From: an uncultured Prevotellaceae bacterium
GTDB lineage: Bacteria; Bacteroidota; Bacteroidia; Bacteroidales; Bacteroidaceae
Direction: 5' to 3'
Assembly: GCA_947167515.1 (NCBI GenBank)
Contig: CAMVIM010000020.1
Coordinates: 1 to 64,000, forward strand
DNA: 64,000 nucleotides
Shown here in pieces: positions 34,709 to 43,417 of this stretch. The position numbers and the translations under genes were made by a program. Position 1 is the stretch's first letter. Every line of letters begins with the position of its first letter. The notes under the pieces are model-generated. The model was not told the origin of the DNA and made no database searches. It was given only the letters and a program-made list of their open reading frames with translations.

Positions 34709-36103
34709 ATGAGAACAAATCTAAAATCTTGTACTTTTGCCCTGATGTTTCTTGGGGCAGGAGCGGCATTCTTTTCATGTAGTAGCGGTGATGACACCCA
34801 CCCAACAGTTAATCCACCTATTAATCCTGTTACTCCTACTTCTGATGAGGCTTTCTCACCCAGTGAACAGAAAGAGAAACTGGAGAGTGTGGCTCTGGAA
34901 CTGAATGATTATGTTCAAGCCTCGAACTTCAATGAGATTACGTCACTTGGTCGCTATATGCGTGATACTTATGGACGTCGCTATGACTGGAGAAATGTGG
35001 AAGATTGGGCTCGGGCAACATATGAAACCATGCTGACAGCAGTAGGCTCACCGCAAACCGAGATATATGAAGGTTCTGATTGGCAGGACAGGTACATCAC
35101 TCGCAATTACAATGCACTAGTGGCCGTATCAGGCTTTAAGGGGCATTTCACAGCTCGTGATGGACAGTGGGTAAAGAGTGATGCCAACGATCTTCAGTTT
35201 ATTTTCACCGACCAACAGAACCGCCAATGTACACTTTCTCTTACGACCAGTGGCTCCACGAAAGATCTCCATGTGACAAACCGCACGACTGAGAATTGGA
35301 ACTACTACTATGATGAGAATGAGGAGAAGGACATATATGAAAGTATCATGACCAACACTAACCTGACTGTTAGTGTACCGCAGCACATTGTTGTGACTTT
35401 GACGCAGAATGGCGGAACAGTGGTCAAGGCATCTATTGACATTGACCTGAACTCCCTTTCTGAAAATGAGTTTGACATTGCCCGTAGCAGTTTAAGTGCT
35501 GCATGTAAGATTGAGTTGAATAACAACTATACATTCAATCTTTCGCAAGTGGCCTACACACCTAACAGCAATGCCGCCGTTTCCTTCACAGCTTCCAAAG
35601 GAAGCACAACTTTAGTTTCCTTTGCTGTGTCGGCCACACCTTCGGGCATACCATCAGCCAACTTAAGTGCGTTGATTGGAGGTGAAAAGCCAAGTTTTGA
35701 CAATGCAAACGGCAAGGACGCTTTGGTTAAGGTGGATGTGCTTGGCAAAGTTCAAGTGCAGGGTACACTGACCGATGTACGGAAGTTTGCTGACTATCTG
35801 AATCAAGCACATCGAAATAAAAGTTCAGAGAGCACTTTTAAGTCATATATCAATCAAGCCAATAGTTGCATGGATATCAATCTTTTCTATGACAACAACA
35901 ACGTGAAGCAGGCAACTACAAAAATAGAGGCTTTTGCCGAATCGGACTATTACGGTACATATTGGAAAGCAGAACCGACACTCAATTTCTATGATGGTTC
36001 TTCTTACAGCACCTTCGCTACATTCTTTAACGGAACAGATTTCCGAAAAGTCATCAATGCCTATTCGAAGTTAATAGATGATTTTAAGAATCTTGTTAAG
36101 TGA
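34709..36103 (+). CDS. Hypothetical lipoprotein
   Basis: A 464-residue protein with lipobox AAFFSC (Cys24), then SSGDD and a Pro/Asn/Thr-rich linker (about 27-50). The body starts with helices (SEQKEKLESVALELNDYVQA), then mainly beta and Ser/Thr/Asn-rich repeats such as LTVSVPQHIVVTLTQNGGTV. No known domain is recognised. It ends 20 bp before the TonB receptor start, so it is probably co-expressed with the receptor and DUF4249 genes as surface components. Confidence 0.72.
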   Translation: MRTNLKSCTFALMFLGAGAAFFSCSSGDDTHPTVNPPINPVTPTSDEAFSPSEQKEKLESVALELNDYVQASNFNEITSLGRYMRDTYGRRYDWRNVEDWARATYETMLTAVGSPQTEIYEGSDWQDRYITRNYNALVAVSGFKGHFTARDGQWVKSDANDLQFIFTDQQNRQCTLSLTTSGSTKDLHVTNRTTENWNYYYDENEEKDIYESIMTNTNLTVSVPQHIVVTLTQNGGTVVKASIDIDLNSLSENEFDIARSSLSAACKIELNNNYTFNLSQVAYTPNSNAAVSFTASKGSTTLVSFAVSATPSGIPSANLSALIGGEKPSFDNANGKDALVKVDVLGKVQVQGTLTDVRKFADYLNQAHRNKSSESTFKSYINQANSCMDINLFYDNNNVKQATTKIEAFAESDYYGTYWKAEPTLNFYDGSSYSTFATFFNGTDFRKVINAYSKLIDDFKNLVK

Positions 36104-36123
36104 CAACCCACCCCCTCCAAAGA

Positions 36124-38154
36124 ATGATGCGTAAGCGTGTCGTACATATCACGTTCTTGCTCTGCATCTCATCTTCAGTTGCCCTCGCTCAGCAACAGGG
36201 AGAGGTGCAGAGCATCTATTTGGATAGTATCGTGGTGAAAGAGAAGCGACGTTCACTGCTGTTGCGTCATGATAGCAATGGCTCAATGGTGTGGGACATG
36301 AAACTAATGCGGAATATGCCTCAGATTCTTAGTAATGCTGACCCCATACATTATGCGCAGATGTTACCAGGAGTGCAGACCAATAATGAATATCAAGGAG
36401 GCATACATGTACAGGGATGCGACAACGAACACAATGAGTTGTCGGTGGGGGGGGTACCCATCTACAATGTTAACCATTTGCTAGGCTTCTTTTCCACGTT
36501 TAATGCCACACATTTCCCCTCCATGTCATTGACTGAAAGTGCAAGGACTGCCTCATTTGCCAACAGACTTGGTGCAGAACTTGTCATGCAACCACCAGAA
36601 ACAGTGGTTGACACCATGAGTGGAGATATGTCAGTGGGACTGATTGCATCACAAGGGACATTACGGTTGCCCATCACTCCAGTCTCGTCGTTTACTATCT
36701 CGGCACGAACCTCTTACGTAAATATGCTATATGCCAACTGGTTGCGGGCTGATGAGAACAGAATCAGATATTTTTTTTACGACTTGAACGCAACCTACAC
36801 ACACCGAATTGACAACAGGAATCAGTTAGTAGCCGACTTTTATTCAGGGCTTGACAAGGCTGACATTGCCGATGACAGACATGGTACTGACATGAACAAT
36901 CGGTGGGGTAACATGATGGGAGCCGTGCATTGGCTTTGTACTGTGGCTGATTGCGCAGAGATGAGAACAACGCTCTATACAACTACTTACAAAAGTAGAA
37001 TGCAGATAGGGATTGGACCAGAGCAATGTCGGATGGAATCGAGCATTACAGACGTTGGATTACGTAGCCGTCTGGCACTTGGAACCACGTGGACATTTGG
37101 GGCAGATGGAGTGTGGCACACTATTAAACCAATGGATGTAGTTAGTGATGGTGGTCTTATCAGTGGGGGACAACGTGGGGTTTCTACCCATTCGATAGAA
37201 TCCTCTTTCTATGCCGACAGCCGTTGGGCATTGATGCCAGATTTTGCCTTTAATGTCGGGCTTCGTGGTAATATTTATGCGACATCAGGTCATATGTTCC
37301 TGTCTGCAAATCCGTCGGCAAGCATCGTTTATGAAAAAGGAACGATGAGATGCATTTTTTCGTATGCATTGCGTCATCAACATTTGTTTCAGACAGGCTT
37401 CACAGATATAGGGATGCCCACCGAATTTTGGTTTTCAGCAGACGAAGACTCTCCACCACAATATGCCCATAGCTTCAATGTGAAGGGAGAGGGTTATTTT
37501 TTCCATAGACGTTATCAAGCTTCGGTGTCGCTTTATTACAAACGTCTCTATCGGCAGATAGAGTATGGTGGCACAATGTTCGATCTTATGAGTGCAAAGA
37601 ACGACTGGCATAATAGGTTGATGCAAGGCAAAGGCGAAAACTACGGAGTGAGCGTGATGCTGAGCAAATGTACGGGGCGATTGACGGGATGGGTGAGTTA
37701 TACCTATGGGAGGGCTAAACGTACTTACTTTATGACCGAAGGTAAAAGAACCTATCCGGCCAATCATGAGCGTCCGCATGAACTGAACGTAGTGTTAACC
37801 TATGCTACTCCACGTCACTGGAGTTTCGGAGCCACCTTTGTGGCGTGTTCTGGTACTCCTTTTACTGCACCTAAGTCCATCTATGTGATGAACGGCAATG
37901 TGGTGGCACAATATGGTGAGCACAACGCAAACAGGCTTGCTGCATACTGGAGAATGGACACATCGGTGAACTATCGATGGAAAGGACGTGGGCGATTGGA
38001 ACAAGGCGTGAACCTCTCGTTCTATAATCTTCTGTGTCACAACAACGACCTTTTTCACTATGTGAGGACTGACAAGAGCGGTACTGTACGGTATCGTGCA
38101 GTGAGTTTTATCAGCCCTATCCTACCATCGGTAAGCTATTTCATCAAACTATAG
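36124..38154 (+). CDS. TonB-dependent outer-membrane receptor
   Basis: A 676-residue receptor. The ATG before MMRKRVVHITFLLCISSSVA gives a clean signal peptide. An upstream GTG at 36100, overlapping the previous stop, would add eight residues. The plug region contains PQILSNADPIHYAQMLPGVQ, GIHVQGCDNEHNELSVGGVP and the AELVMQPPETV segment. A barrel follows, ending at SVSYFIKL. No carboxypeptidase-like N-terminal domain is present, which makes it short for the family. It is paired with the DUF4249 gene 5 bp downstream, a recurring combination in Bacteroidota. The ligand is unknown. Confidence 0.88.
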   Translation: MMRKRVVHITFLLCISSSVALAQQQGEVQSIYLDSIVVKEKRRSLLLRHDSNGSMVWDMKLMRNMPQILSNADPIHYAQMLPGVQTNNEYQGGIHVQGCDNEHNELSVGGVPIYNVNHLLGFFSTFNATHFPSMSLTESARTASFANRLGAELVMQPPETVVDTMSGDMSVGLIASQGTLRLPITPVSSFTISARTSYVNMLYANWLRADENRIRYFFYDLNATYTHRIDNRNQLVADFYSGLDKADIADDRHGTDMNNRWGNMMGAVHWLCTVADCAEMRTTLYTTTYKSRMQIGIGPEQCRMESSITDVGLRSRLALGTTWTFGADGVWHTIKPMDVVSDGGLISGGQRGVSTHSIESSFYADSRWALMPDFAFNVGLRGNIYATSGHMFLSANPSASIVYEKGTMRCIFSYALRHQHLFQTGFTDIGMPTEFWFSADEDSPPQYAHSFNVKGEGYFFHRRYQASVSLYYKRLYRQIEYGGTMFDLMSAKNDWHNRLMQGKGENYGVSVMLSKCTGRLTGWVSYTYGRAKRTYFMTEGKRTYPANHERPHELNVVLTYATPRHWSFGATFVACSGTPFTAPKSIYVMNGNVVAQYGEHNANRLAAYWRMDTSVNYRWKGRGRLEQGVNLSFYNLLCHNNDLFHYVRTDKSGTVRYRAVSFISPILPSVSYFIKL

Positions 38155-38159
38155 ATGGC

Positions 38160-39008
38160 ATGAAAAAAATATTATACATTTTGACGATTGTCACCGCATT
38201 CTGTTTGTTTGCATGTGAACATGACAATCACCTTTCTTCCTATGAGTCAGACATTGTAGTGGAAGGATGGATTGAAGCTGGCGGATTTCCTGTGGTGATG
38301 GTGACACGGACGTTTCCTGTGATGGAAGAAGAGGTGGAATTGGGCAACCTCTATGACTATATACTACGATGGGCTGTGGTGAAAATAAGTTGTGAGGACG
38401 ATACTGTAATATTGACGGGCAAATACGATGACCGTTATTTCCCTCCTTACATATACACCACAGGACGTATGCGTGGAGAGGTCGGCAAAACTTATCAGCT
38501 GACTATTGATTATCGCGACATCCATGCGGAGGCTCTGGCTACAATTCCATCTGTGGTTCCTGTGCTTGACTCTGTCATTACGCATCCTGTTGTCTCAAAT
38601 GACACATTGCGTACACTCACTGCTTGTTTCACTACATCCCATGATGCCTCCAGCTACTATCAGTTGTTTGTTAGGCAAGGTTTTTCCAGCCCACAGTTTC
38701 TTGCTGCCTATTTGGGTGGTGTGGACTGCCACCTGCAGGATGGGTATAGAGAGGTTGTTGTCCGCCCTAGCCATCAATTCAAGAAGAAGCATTATACACC
38801 ATATTTCGTGGTGGGTGACACCGTAGTCGTGAAGTTGTCTAAAGTGGATAGCCAGACTTATCACTTCTGGCGAGAATATGACAATTTGATAGCTTTTTCT
38901 TCCAATATGATGTCACCTGCAACCAATAATCTGCCTTCCAACATTAACGGTGGAATGGGGTGTTGGTATGGGGCAACGGTAACAACTATGAACGTGGTCG
39001 TGAAGTGA
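38160..39008 (+). CDS. DUF4249 family lipoprotein
   Basis: A 282-residue lipoprotein with lipobox CLFAC (Cys19). The early motif SDIVVEGWIEAGGFPVVMVT and GEVGKTYQLTIDYRD are characteristic of DUF4249 proteins, which accompany TonB receptors. It is probably the surface partner of the receptor encoded just upstream. It ends with NLPSNINGGMGCWYGATVTT, a conserved Gly-rich C-terminal block of the family. No catalytic site is seen. Confidence 0.85.
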   Translation: MKKILYILTIVTAFCLFACEHDNHLSSYESDIVVEGWIEAGGFPVVMVTRTFPVMEEEVELGNLYDYILRWAVVKISCEDDTVILTGKYDDRYFPPYIYTTGRMRGEVGKTYQLTIDYRDIHAEALATIPSVVPVLDSVITHPVVSNDTLRTLTACFTTSHDASSYYQLFVRQGFSSPQFLAAYLGGVDCHLQDGYREVVVRPSHQFKKKHYTPYFVVGDTVVVKLSKVDSQTYHFWREYDNLIAFSSNMMSPATNNLPSNINGGMGCWYGATVTTMNVVVK

Positions 39009-39138
39009 ATAGATTTATGAGCGGAAATGGAAAGGGATGGCGCATTTCTTTTTTTCTTTCTTGCTGGAGTCCGCTTGCCGATGCCAAGCCGTAAGCCGCT
39101 GAGGGATGACTGCCCGTTCTGAAATTGTACACTACCCT

Positions 39139-39225
39139 GTGTAGCGTTTGCTACACACCCAGTGTAGCAGTTACTACACCGCCGTTGTAGCGAGTGCTAC
39201 ACTGGCACTGTAGCATTTGCTACAT
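39139..39225. repeat. Tandem array of four palindromes, 23-bp period
   Basis: Four 18-bp near-palindromes with core TGTAGC-NNNN-(G/A)CTACA start at 39139, 39162, 39185 and 39208, exactly 23 bp apart. The 5-bp spacers differ. Half-units are recognisable one period either side (near 39128 and 39231). The gap 39009-39311 contains no gene. The array lies between the DUF4249 gene end and the end of the minus-strand DedA-like gene. It could be a protein-binding array or a run of RNA hairpins. Confidence 0.9.
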
Positions 39226-39311
39226 GGACGATGTAACACTTCTGGGAAAGGAAGCGCCATGCGTTCAGTATAGGCTTTGTGAGATTTCCAGTGCAGGAAG
39301 TGCGGCTGATG

Positions 39312-39764
39312 CTACAGCGCAATGATGGGGAGCATGAAGATGATGTAGCGGATGCACTTGCCGACGGTGGACCAAAAGATGACACCCCACACGTTGGCTC
39401 GCAGGATGCCGAGGGAGATGGAAATGGCGGTTCCGAAGATGGGGAGGAAGGAGAAGGCGGCAATCCATGAGCCTCGTTTCTCCACGTAGTCGCGGGTCTT
39501 GCGCAGGCGGCGCTCCTTGATGTGCATCCATCGGGAAATCTGCTCGATGCTGCCAATGCGCCCGATGAAGTAGTTGAACATGGAGCCGAGCACATTGCCG
39601 ATGGTGCCGCTGGCGATGGTGAGCACGGGATCCATGCCAGTGGTGGCAAGCAGGGTGCCCATCACCACTTCGGAGCTGAAGGGAACGAAAGTGCCAGCCA
39701 GGAAGGAGGCCATGGCCATTCCCCAGTAGCCGTATTCGATGAAAAACTGATTTAGCGATTCCAC
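39312..39764 (-). CDS. YqaA/DedA-like small membrane protein
   Basis: A 150-residue polytopic membrane protein. It has the SNARE-associated/DedA-like pattern: an N-terminal re-entrant helix (YGYWGMAMASFLAGTFVPFS followed by SEVVMG), a central GTIGNVLGSMFNYFIGR, a basic cytoplasmic stretch with KRGSWIAAFSFLPIFG, and final helices WGVIFWSTVGKCIRYIIFML. Relatives are lipid-flippase-like; the substrate here is unknown. It is separated by 80 bp of AT-rich heptamer-like repeat (39778-39810) from the next minus-strand gene. Confidence 0.85.
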   Translation of the reverse strand: MESLNQFFIEYGYWGMAMASFLAGTFVPFSSEVVMGTLLATTGMDPVLTIASGTIGNVLGSMFNYFIGRIGSIEQISRWMHIKERRLRKTRDYVEKRGSWIAAFSFLPIFGTAISISLGILRANVWGVIFWSTVGKCIRYIIFMLPIIAL

Positions 39765-39844
39765 GGATGAGAGTGTTTGAAATTTAGAGTTTAGTGTTTA
39801 GAGTGTAGAGATGAGGGGTGAGAGTGATGGGTTGGGAGAGAAAT

Positions 39845-40840
39845 TTAGAGGTATTGAACTGTCAGGACACCCAAACCCAGCAGCAGGAGGAGGATGCAGA
39901 GGATGTGGGAGAACTTGGTGTGTGTAAAGGCGAAAAAGTGTCCGAAGAGGATGGCGGTACACACGATGAGGAGTGGCAAAAAAGTCCACAGATATTGTGG
40001 CTGTAAAACGATGATGATTGTGATGGTTATTCCATACAGTATCAGAGACTTGTATATGATCCGCACACGTGTTTTATCGAGGAACTGATGGATATAAAAG
40101 TCTATGGTGCCGACGAGGAAAAGCACAACGATGAAAAAGAAGGTCGCAGTGTTTCGCAGATGGAGTTGGGAGTAGTCGAACCAGTGGAAGTCCCTCATCG
40201 CCTCAAGGTGCTTCAGGAATGGCTCGGTGGAGTCGGTCATTAACGCTATGCCGCCATAGAACCAGTAGGGGAGTGCGATGCCCAGCATAGAGGCTGTGAA
40301 GCATCGGAAGGTGAGGGCGCGAAAGAGTACCTGGATGATCCAGTAGAGGGGAATCAGCCACACGAATTTGGGAAAGATGAGCGAGGCGATGGATAGGCAC
40401 AGGTAGGAGGATAGGGTGAGCACAGGGCTGGGCAGCTGGTAGGTGGCGAAGAGAGGAAAGAACGAGAACAGCAACAGCGGCATGGCTGCCATACCTGGCT
40501 GGAAGAAATGACAGAACACGGTGAGAGTCAGCAAGAAAGCCAGCGCACTGCTCAAGATGCGTGAGCTCTCGCGCAGGAGCACGTTCTTGTTGTTGAGTTC
40601 GGCCATCAGATAAACCGCAATGCTGGCACATAGGAAACTCAGGGCTTGCGACCAGTAGCCTTGCTGAAGGAAGGGGGGAAGATGTTGCCAAAGTCCGTAG
40701 TCGGATGTGGAGAGGAGGGGGGCGAGCGGCGAGAGCTGGGATGGCTGTGGAGGGGGCATCCATGCAGCAAGTGCTATCGCTCCGGCAATGGGGAGAGTGG
40801 CTTGGCTTTTGGTTATGTGCTTCTGGAAGTTGAGTGTCAC
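39845..40840 (-). CDS. Polytopic membrane protein (possible DUF6427 family)
   Basis: A 331-residue protein from a GTG start (MTLNFQKHITKS). This start lies downstream of the minus-strand -7 box; a longer frame to 40912 would begin before it. Nine to ten hydrophobic segments are visible (for example FLCASIAVYLMAEL, LLTLTVFCHFF, LLLFSFFPLFATY, IIIVLQPQYLWTFLPLLIV). No catalytic motif is seen. The layout resembles the Bacteroidota family DUF6427, but this is uncertain. It is divergent from miaB. Confidence 0.7.
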   Translation of the reverse strand: MTLNFQKHITKSQATLPIAGAIALAAWMPPPQPSQLSPLAPLLSTSDYGLWQHLPPFLQQGYWSQALSFLCASIAVYLMAELNNKNVLLRESSRILSSALAFLLTLTVFCHFFQPGMAAMPLLLFSFFPLFATYQLPSPVLTLSSYLCLSIASLIFPKFVWLIPLYWIIQVLFRALTFRCFTASMLGIALPYWFYGGIALMTDSTEPFLKHLEAMRDFHWFDYSQLHLRNTATFFFIVVLFLVGTIDFYIHQFLDKTRVRIIYKSLILYGITITIIIVLQPQYLWTFLPLLIVCTAILFGHFFAFTHTKFSHILCILLLLLGLGVLTVQYL

Positions 40841-40877
40841 GTCTTTCTTATTAAATATTAAAAAGTTGCTATTCGAG

Positions 40878-40911
40878 TGCAAAGGTACGAACTTTTTTTC
40901 GTACCTTTGCA
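40878..40911. promoter_or_regulatory. Back-to-back -7 boxes in a 14-bp palindrome
   Basis: A perfect 14-bp inverted repeat (40878-40891 with 40898-40911, 6-bp T-rich centre) contains a minus-strand TACCTTTG (40880-40887) and a plus-strand TACCTTTG (40902-40909). The plus box serves miaB (start 40935); the minus box serves the polytopic membrane protein (start 40840). Neither has a clear TTTG at -33. Confidence 0.65.
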
Positions 40912-40934
40912 TCGCTTTTCAACAAATTGATTTG

Positions 40935-42266
40935 ATGAAGAAACTTTTTATCGAGACTTATGGCTGCCAAATGAACGTGGCGGACAGTGAAGTTATTGCC
41001 TCTGTCATGAAGATGGCGGGTTATGAAACCTGCGACTCGATTGACGAGGCCGATGCTGTGTTGCTGAATACCTGTTCCGTGCGTGAAAATGCAGAAAATA
41101 AGATATATAACCGCCTGGAGGCGCTCCATGCCCTGAGGAAGAAACGTGCGCTGATTGTGGGTGTGGTGGGATGCATGGCTGAACGCGTGAGGGAAGACCT
41201 CATTGCGCATCACCATGTGGATCTTGTGGCTGGTCCCGATTCTTACCTCTCACTGCCTGAGTTGTTTGCAGCAGCCGAAGTGGGTGAAAAGGCCATCAAT
41301 GTGGAACTGAGCACCACAGAGACCTATCGCGATGTCATCCCCGAGCGTGTGTGTGGTGGACATGTGAGCGGTTTTGTCAGCATCATGCGCGGTTGCAACA
41401 ACTTTTGCCATTATTGCATTGTTCCTTACACTCGTGGAAGGGAGAGAAGCCGTGAGGTGGGCAGCATCCTGAACGAGGTGAAAGACCTGCAAGAGAAGGG
41501 TTTCAAGGAGGTGACCTTGCTGGGACAAAACGTGAACAGTTATTTAACGGATGGCGTCACTTTCCCTCAACTGCTTGCCAAAGTGGCTGAGACATTCCCT
41601 CAGATGCGCATCCGCTTCACCACTTCCCATCCCAAGGACATGAGCGACGAGACGCTGGAGGTGATTGCTGCCCATCAGAATATCTGCCGACACATCCATC
41701 TGCCCGTGCAGAGCGGAAGCAACCGCATTCTGAAACTGATGAACCGGAAATACACCCGCGAGTGGTATCTCGACCGTGTGGCTGCCATCCGTAGCATTGT
41801 GCCTGATTGCGGCTTGACCACCGACATCTTTGTGGGTTACCATTCTGAGACAGAGGAGGATCACCAGATGTCGCTTTCGCTCATGCGTGAATGTGGCTAC
41901 GATTCGGCTTTCATGTTCAAGTATTCAGAGCGCCCTGGCACTTACGCATCGAAGCACCTGCCCGACGATGTGCCCGAAGAGACCAAGATTCGCCGCCTGA
42001 ACGAGATGATAGCCTTGCAGAACCAACTGTCGGCTGAGAGCTACAAGCGCGACATCGGCAAGACCTTCGTGGTGTTGGTGGAGGGCGTGTCGAAACGCAG
42101 CAAGGAACAGCTTTTCGGACGCACCTCACAGAACAAAGTGGTGGTGTTCGACCGTGGGAATCACCACATTGGCGATTTCGTCAGCGTAAAAATACAGGAA
42201 GCCAGTTCTGCCACCCTGAAAGGCATTGAACCAGCCCATGCGCAGGGCGACTGTCAAAAAGATTAA
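40935..42266 (+). CDS. miaB: tRNA-2-methylthio-N6-adenosine synthase MiaB
   Basis: A 443-residue radical SAM methylthiotransferase that adds the methylthio group to i6A37 of tRNAs. The N-terminal UPF0004 domain has FIETYGCQMNVADSE with cluster cysteines (also in LLNTCSVRENAE and VGVVGCMAE). The radical SAM motif is CNNFCHYCIVPYTRGRERSR. A TRAM domain closes the protein (VVLVEGVSKRSKEQ to about 435). The start is the Met of MKKLFIETYG, 26 bp after a -7 box; the frame extends 76 codons further upstream across the promoter. It is first in a long plus-strand run through to the DPP4 gene. Confidence 0.96.
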   Translation: MKKLFIETYGCQMNVADSEVIASVMKMAGYETCDSIDEADAVLLNTCSVRENAENKIYNRLEALHALRKKRALIVGVVGCMAERVREDLIAHHHVDLVAGPDSYLSLPELFAAAEVGEKAINVELSTTETYRDVIPERVCGGHVSGFVSIMRGCNNFCHYCIVPYTRGRERSREVGSILNEVKDLQEKGFKEVTLLGQNVNSYLTDGVTFPQLLAKVAETFPQMRIRFTTSHPKDMSDETLEVIAAHQNICRHIHLPVQSGSNRILKLMNRKYTREWYLDRVAAIRSIVPDCGLTTDIFVGYHSETEEDHQMSLSLMRECGYDSAFMFKYSERPGTYASKHLPDDVPEETKIRRLNEMIALQNQLSAESYKRDIGKTFVVLVEGVSKRSKEQLFGRTSQNKVVVFDRGNHHIGDFVSVKIQEASSATLKGIEPAHAQGDCQKD

Positions 42267-42284
42267 GAATAGAGAACGGAATCA

Positions 42285-43154
42285 ATGAGCAAGAAAAGAA
42301 ATTCATTCTTCAGCACACAGTTCATCACGGCTGCCATCAGTACCACCTTGGTTCTTGTGCTGCTTGGCACCATCGTGCTTTTCGTCATTACGGCACAGAA
42401 CCTCTCCACTTTCGTGCGGGAGAACATCAACGTGAGTGTGCTCATCAGCGACGAGATGGATAGCCTTCAAATCGCCAGCATGGAGAAGGCGCTCAAGCAG
42501 GCTCCCTATGCCAAGAGCGTTGAATACATCTCGAAGGAGGAAGCCTTGCGCGAAGAGATTGCGGCTCAGGGCATTGACCCCACCGAGTTTATCGGCATGA
42601 ACCCCTACACCGCTTCTTTCGAAATCAAGATTAACGCCGAGCATGCCAACCCCGACAGCATCGGGGCAGCGGTGAAGAAACTGAAGGGCAACACCAACGT
42701 GGTGGATGTCATCTACTCGAAGGACCTCATCAAGTCGGTCAACGACAACATCCGCAAGGTGAGCATCATCCTGCTCATCATCGCAGCGCTGTTCACCTAC
42801 ATTTCCTTTGCCCTCATCAACAACACTGTCCGACTGACTATCTTCTCCAAACGCTTCACCATCAACACGATGAAACTGGTGGGCGCCAGCTGGAGCTTCA
42901 TCCGCCGACCGTTCCTGGCCCAGAGTTTCACCTTGGGCATCACGTCGGCCATTATCGCCGATGTGATGATTATTGGAGGTCTCTATTGGCTGCACACGTT
43001 CGAGCCGCAGATTGGTGCAGTCATCGACCTCAAGGCCATCGCCATCGTGTCGGCTGCCGTCTTCCTGTTCGGCATCGCCATCACCTATCTCTGCACCTTC
43101 TTCTCCCTGAATAGGTATCTGAAGATGAGCAGCAATGAACTTTACTACATTTAA
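42285..43154 (+). CDS. ftsX: Cell-division permease-like protein FtsX
   Basis: A 289-residue inner-membrane protein with the FtsX layout: membrane helix about 12-38, an extracytoplasmic domain (about 40-165; SVLISDEMDSLQIASMEKAL, YISKEEALREE), then three helices (IILLIIAALFTYISFALINN, GITSAIIADVMIIGGLYWLH, AIAIVSAAVFLFGIAITYLC). With FtsE it activates septal peptidoglycan hydrolases. No ftsE is in the window. The EnvC/M23-like protein at the window end is a possible functional partner class. Spacing to miaB is 18 bp. Confidence 0.94.
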   Translation: MSKKRNSFFSTQFITAAISTTLVLVLLGTIVLFVITAQNLSTFVRENINVSVLISDEMDSLQIASMEKALKQAPYAKSVEYISKEEALREEIAAQGIDPTEFIGMNPYTASFEIKINAEHANPDSIGAAVKKLKGNTNVVDVIYSKDLIKSVNDNIRKVSIILLIIAALFTYISFALINNTVRLTIFSKRFTINTMKLVGASWSFIRRPFLAQSFTLGITSAIIADVMIIGGLYWLHTFEPQIGAVIDLKAIAIVSAAVFLFGIAITYLCTFFSLNRYLKMSSNELYYI

Positions 43155-43168
43155 AAAAACTCAACATA

Positions 43169-43411
43169 ATGAAGAATTTTGCGTTTACAAAAATCAACTA
43201 CATCCTGCTCATCATAGGGCTTGCCATCATTGTTGTTGGCTTTATTCTCATGTCGGGCGATTCGACGACCGAAGAGGCGTTCAACCCCGACATTTTCAGC
43301 GATATGCGCATCAAGGTGGCTCCGATGGTTTGCCTCTTTGGCTTCCTGTTCGAGATTGTGGCAATCCTTTGGCCTGCTAAAGCCGATTCATCCTCTAAAC
43401 AAAACGCTTAA
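43169..43411 (+). CDS. DUF3098 membrane protein
   Basis: An 80-residue protein with two membrane helices (YILLIIGLAIIVVGFILM and VAPMVCLFGFLFEIVAILW) separated by an acidic loop containing TTEEAFNPDIFSDMRIK, the DUF3098 signature. It is conserved between ftsX and uppP in Bacteroidota, so a division or envelope link is likely. The molecular role is unknown. Intergenic spacings are 14 bp upstream and 6 bp downstream. Confidence 0.9.
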   Translation: MKNFAFTKINYILLIIGLAIIVVGFILMSGDSTTEEAFNPDIFSDMRIKVAPMVCLFGFLFEIVAILWPAKADSSSKQNA

Positions 43412-43417
43412 CAGACT

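Noticed and set aside
39116..39248. CRISPR array
   Set aside because: The period is only 23 bp with 5-bp spacers; CRISPR spacers are about 30 bp, and no cas genes are present.
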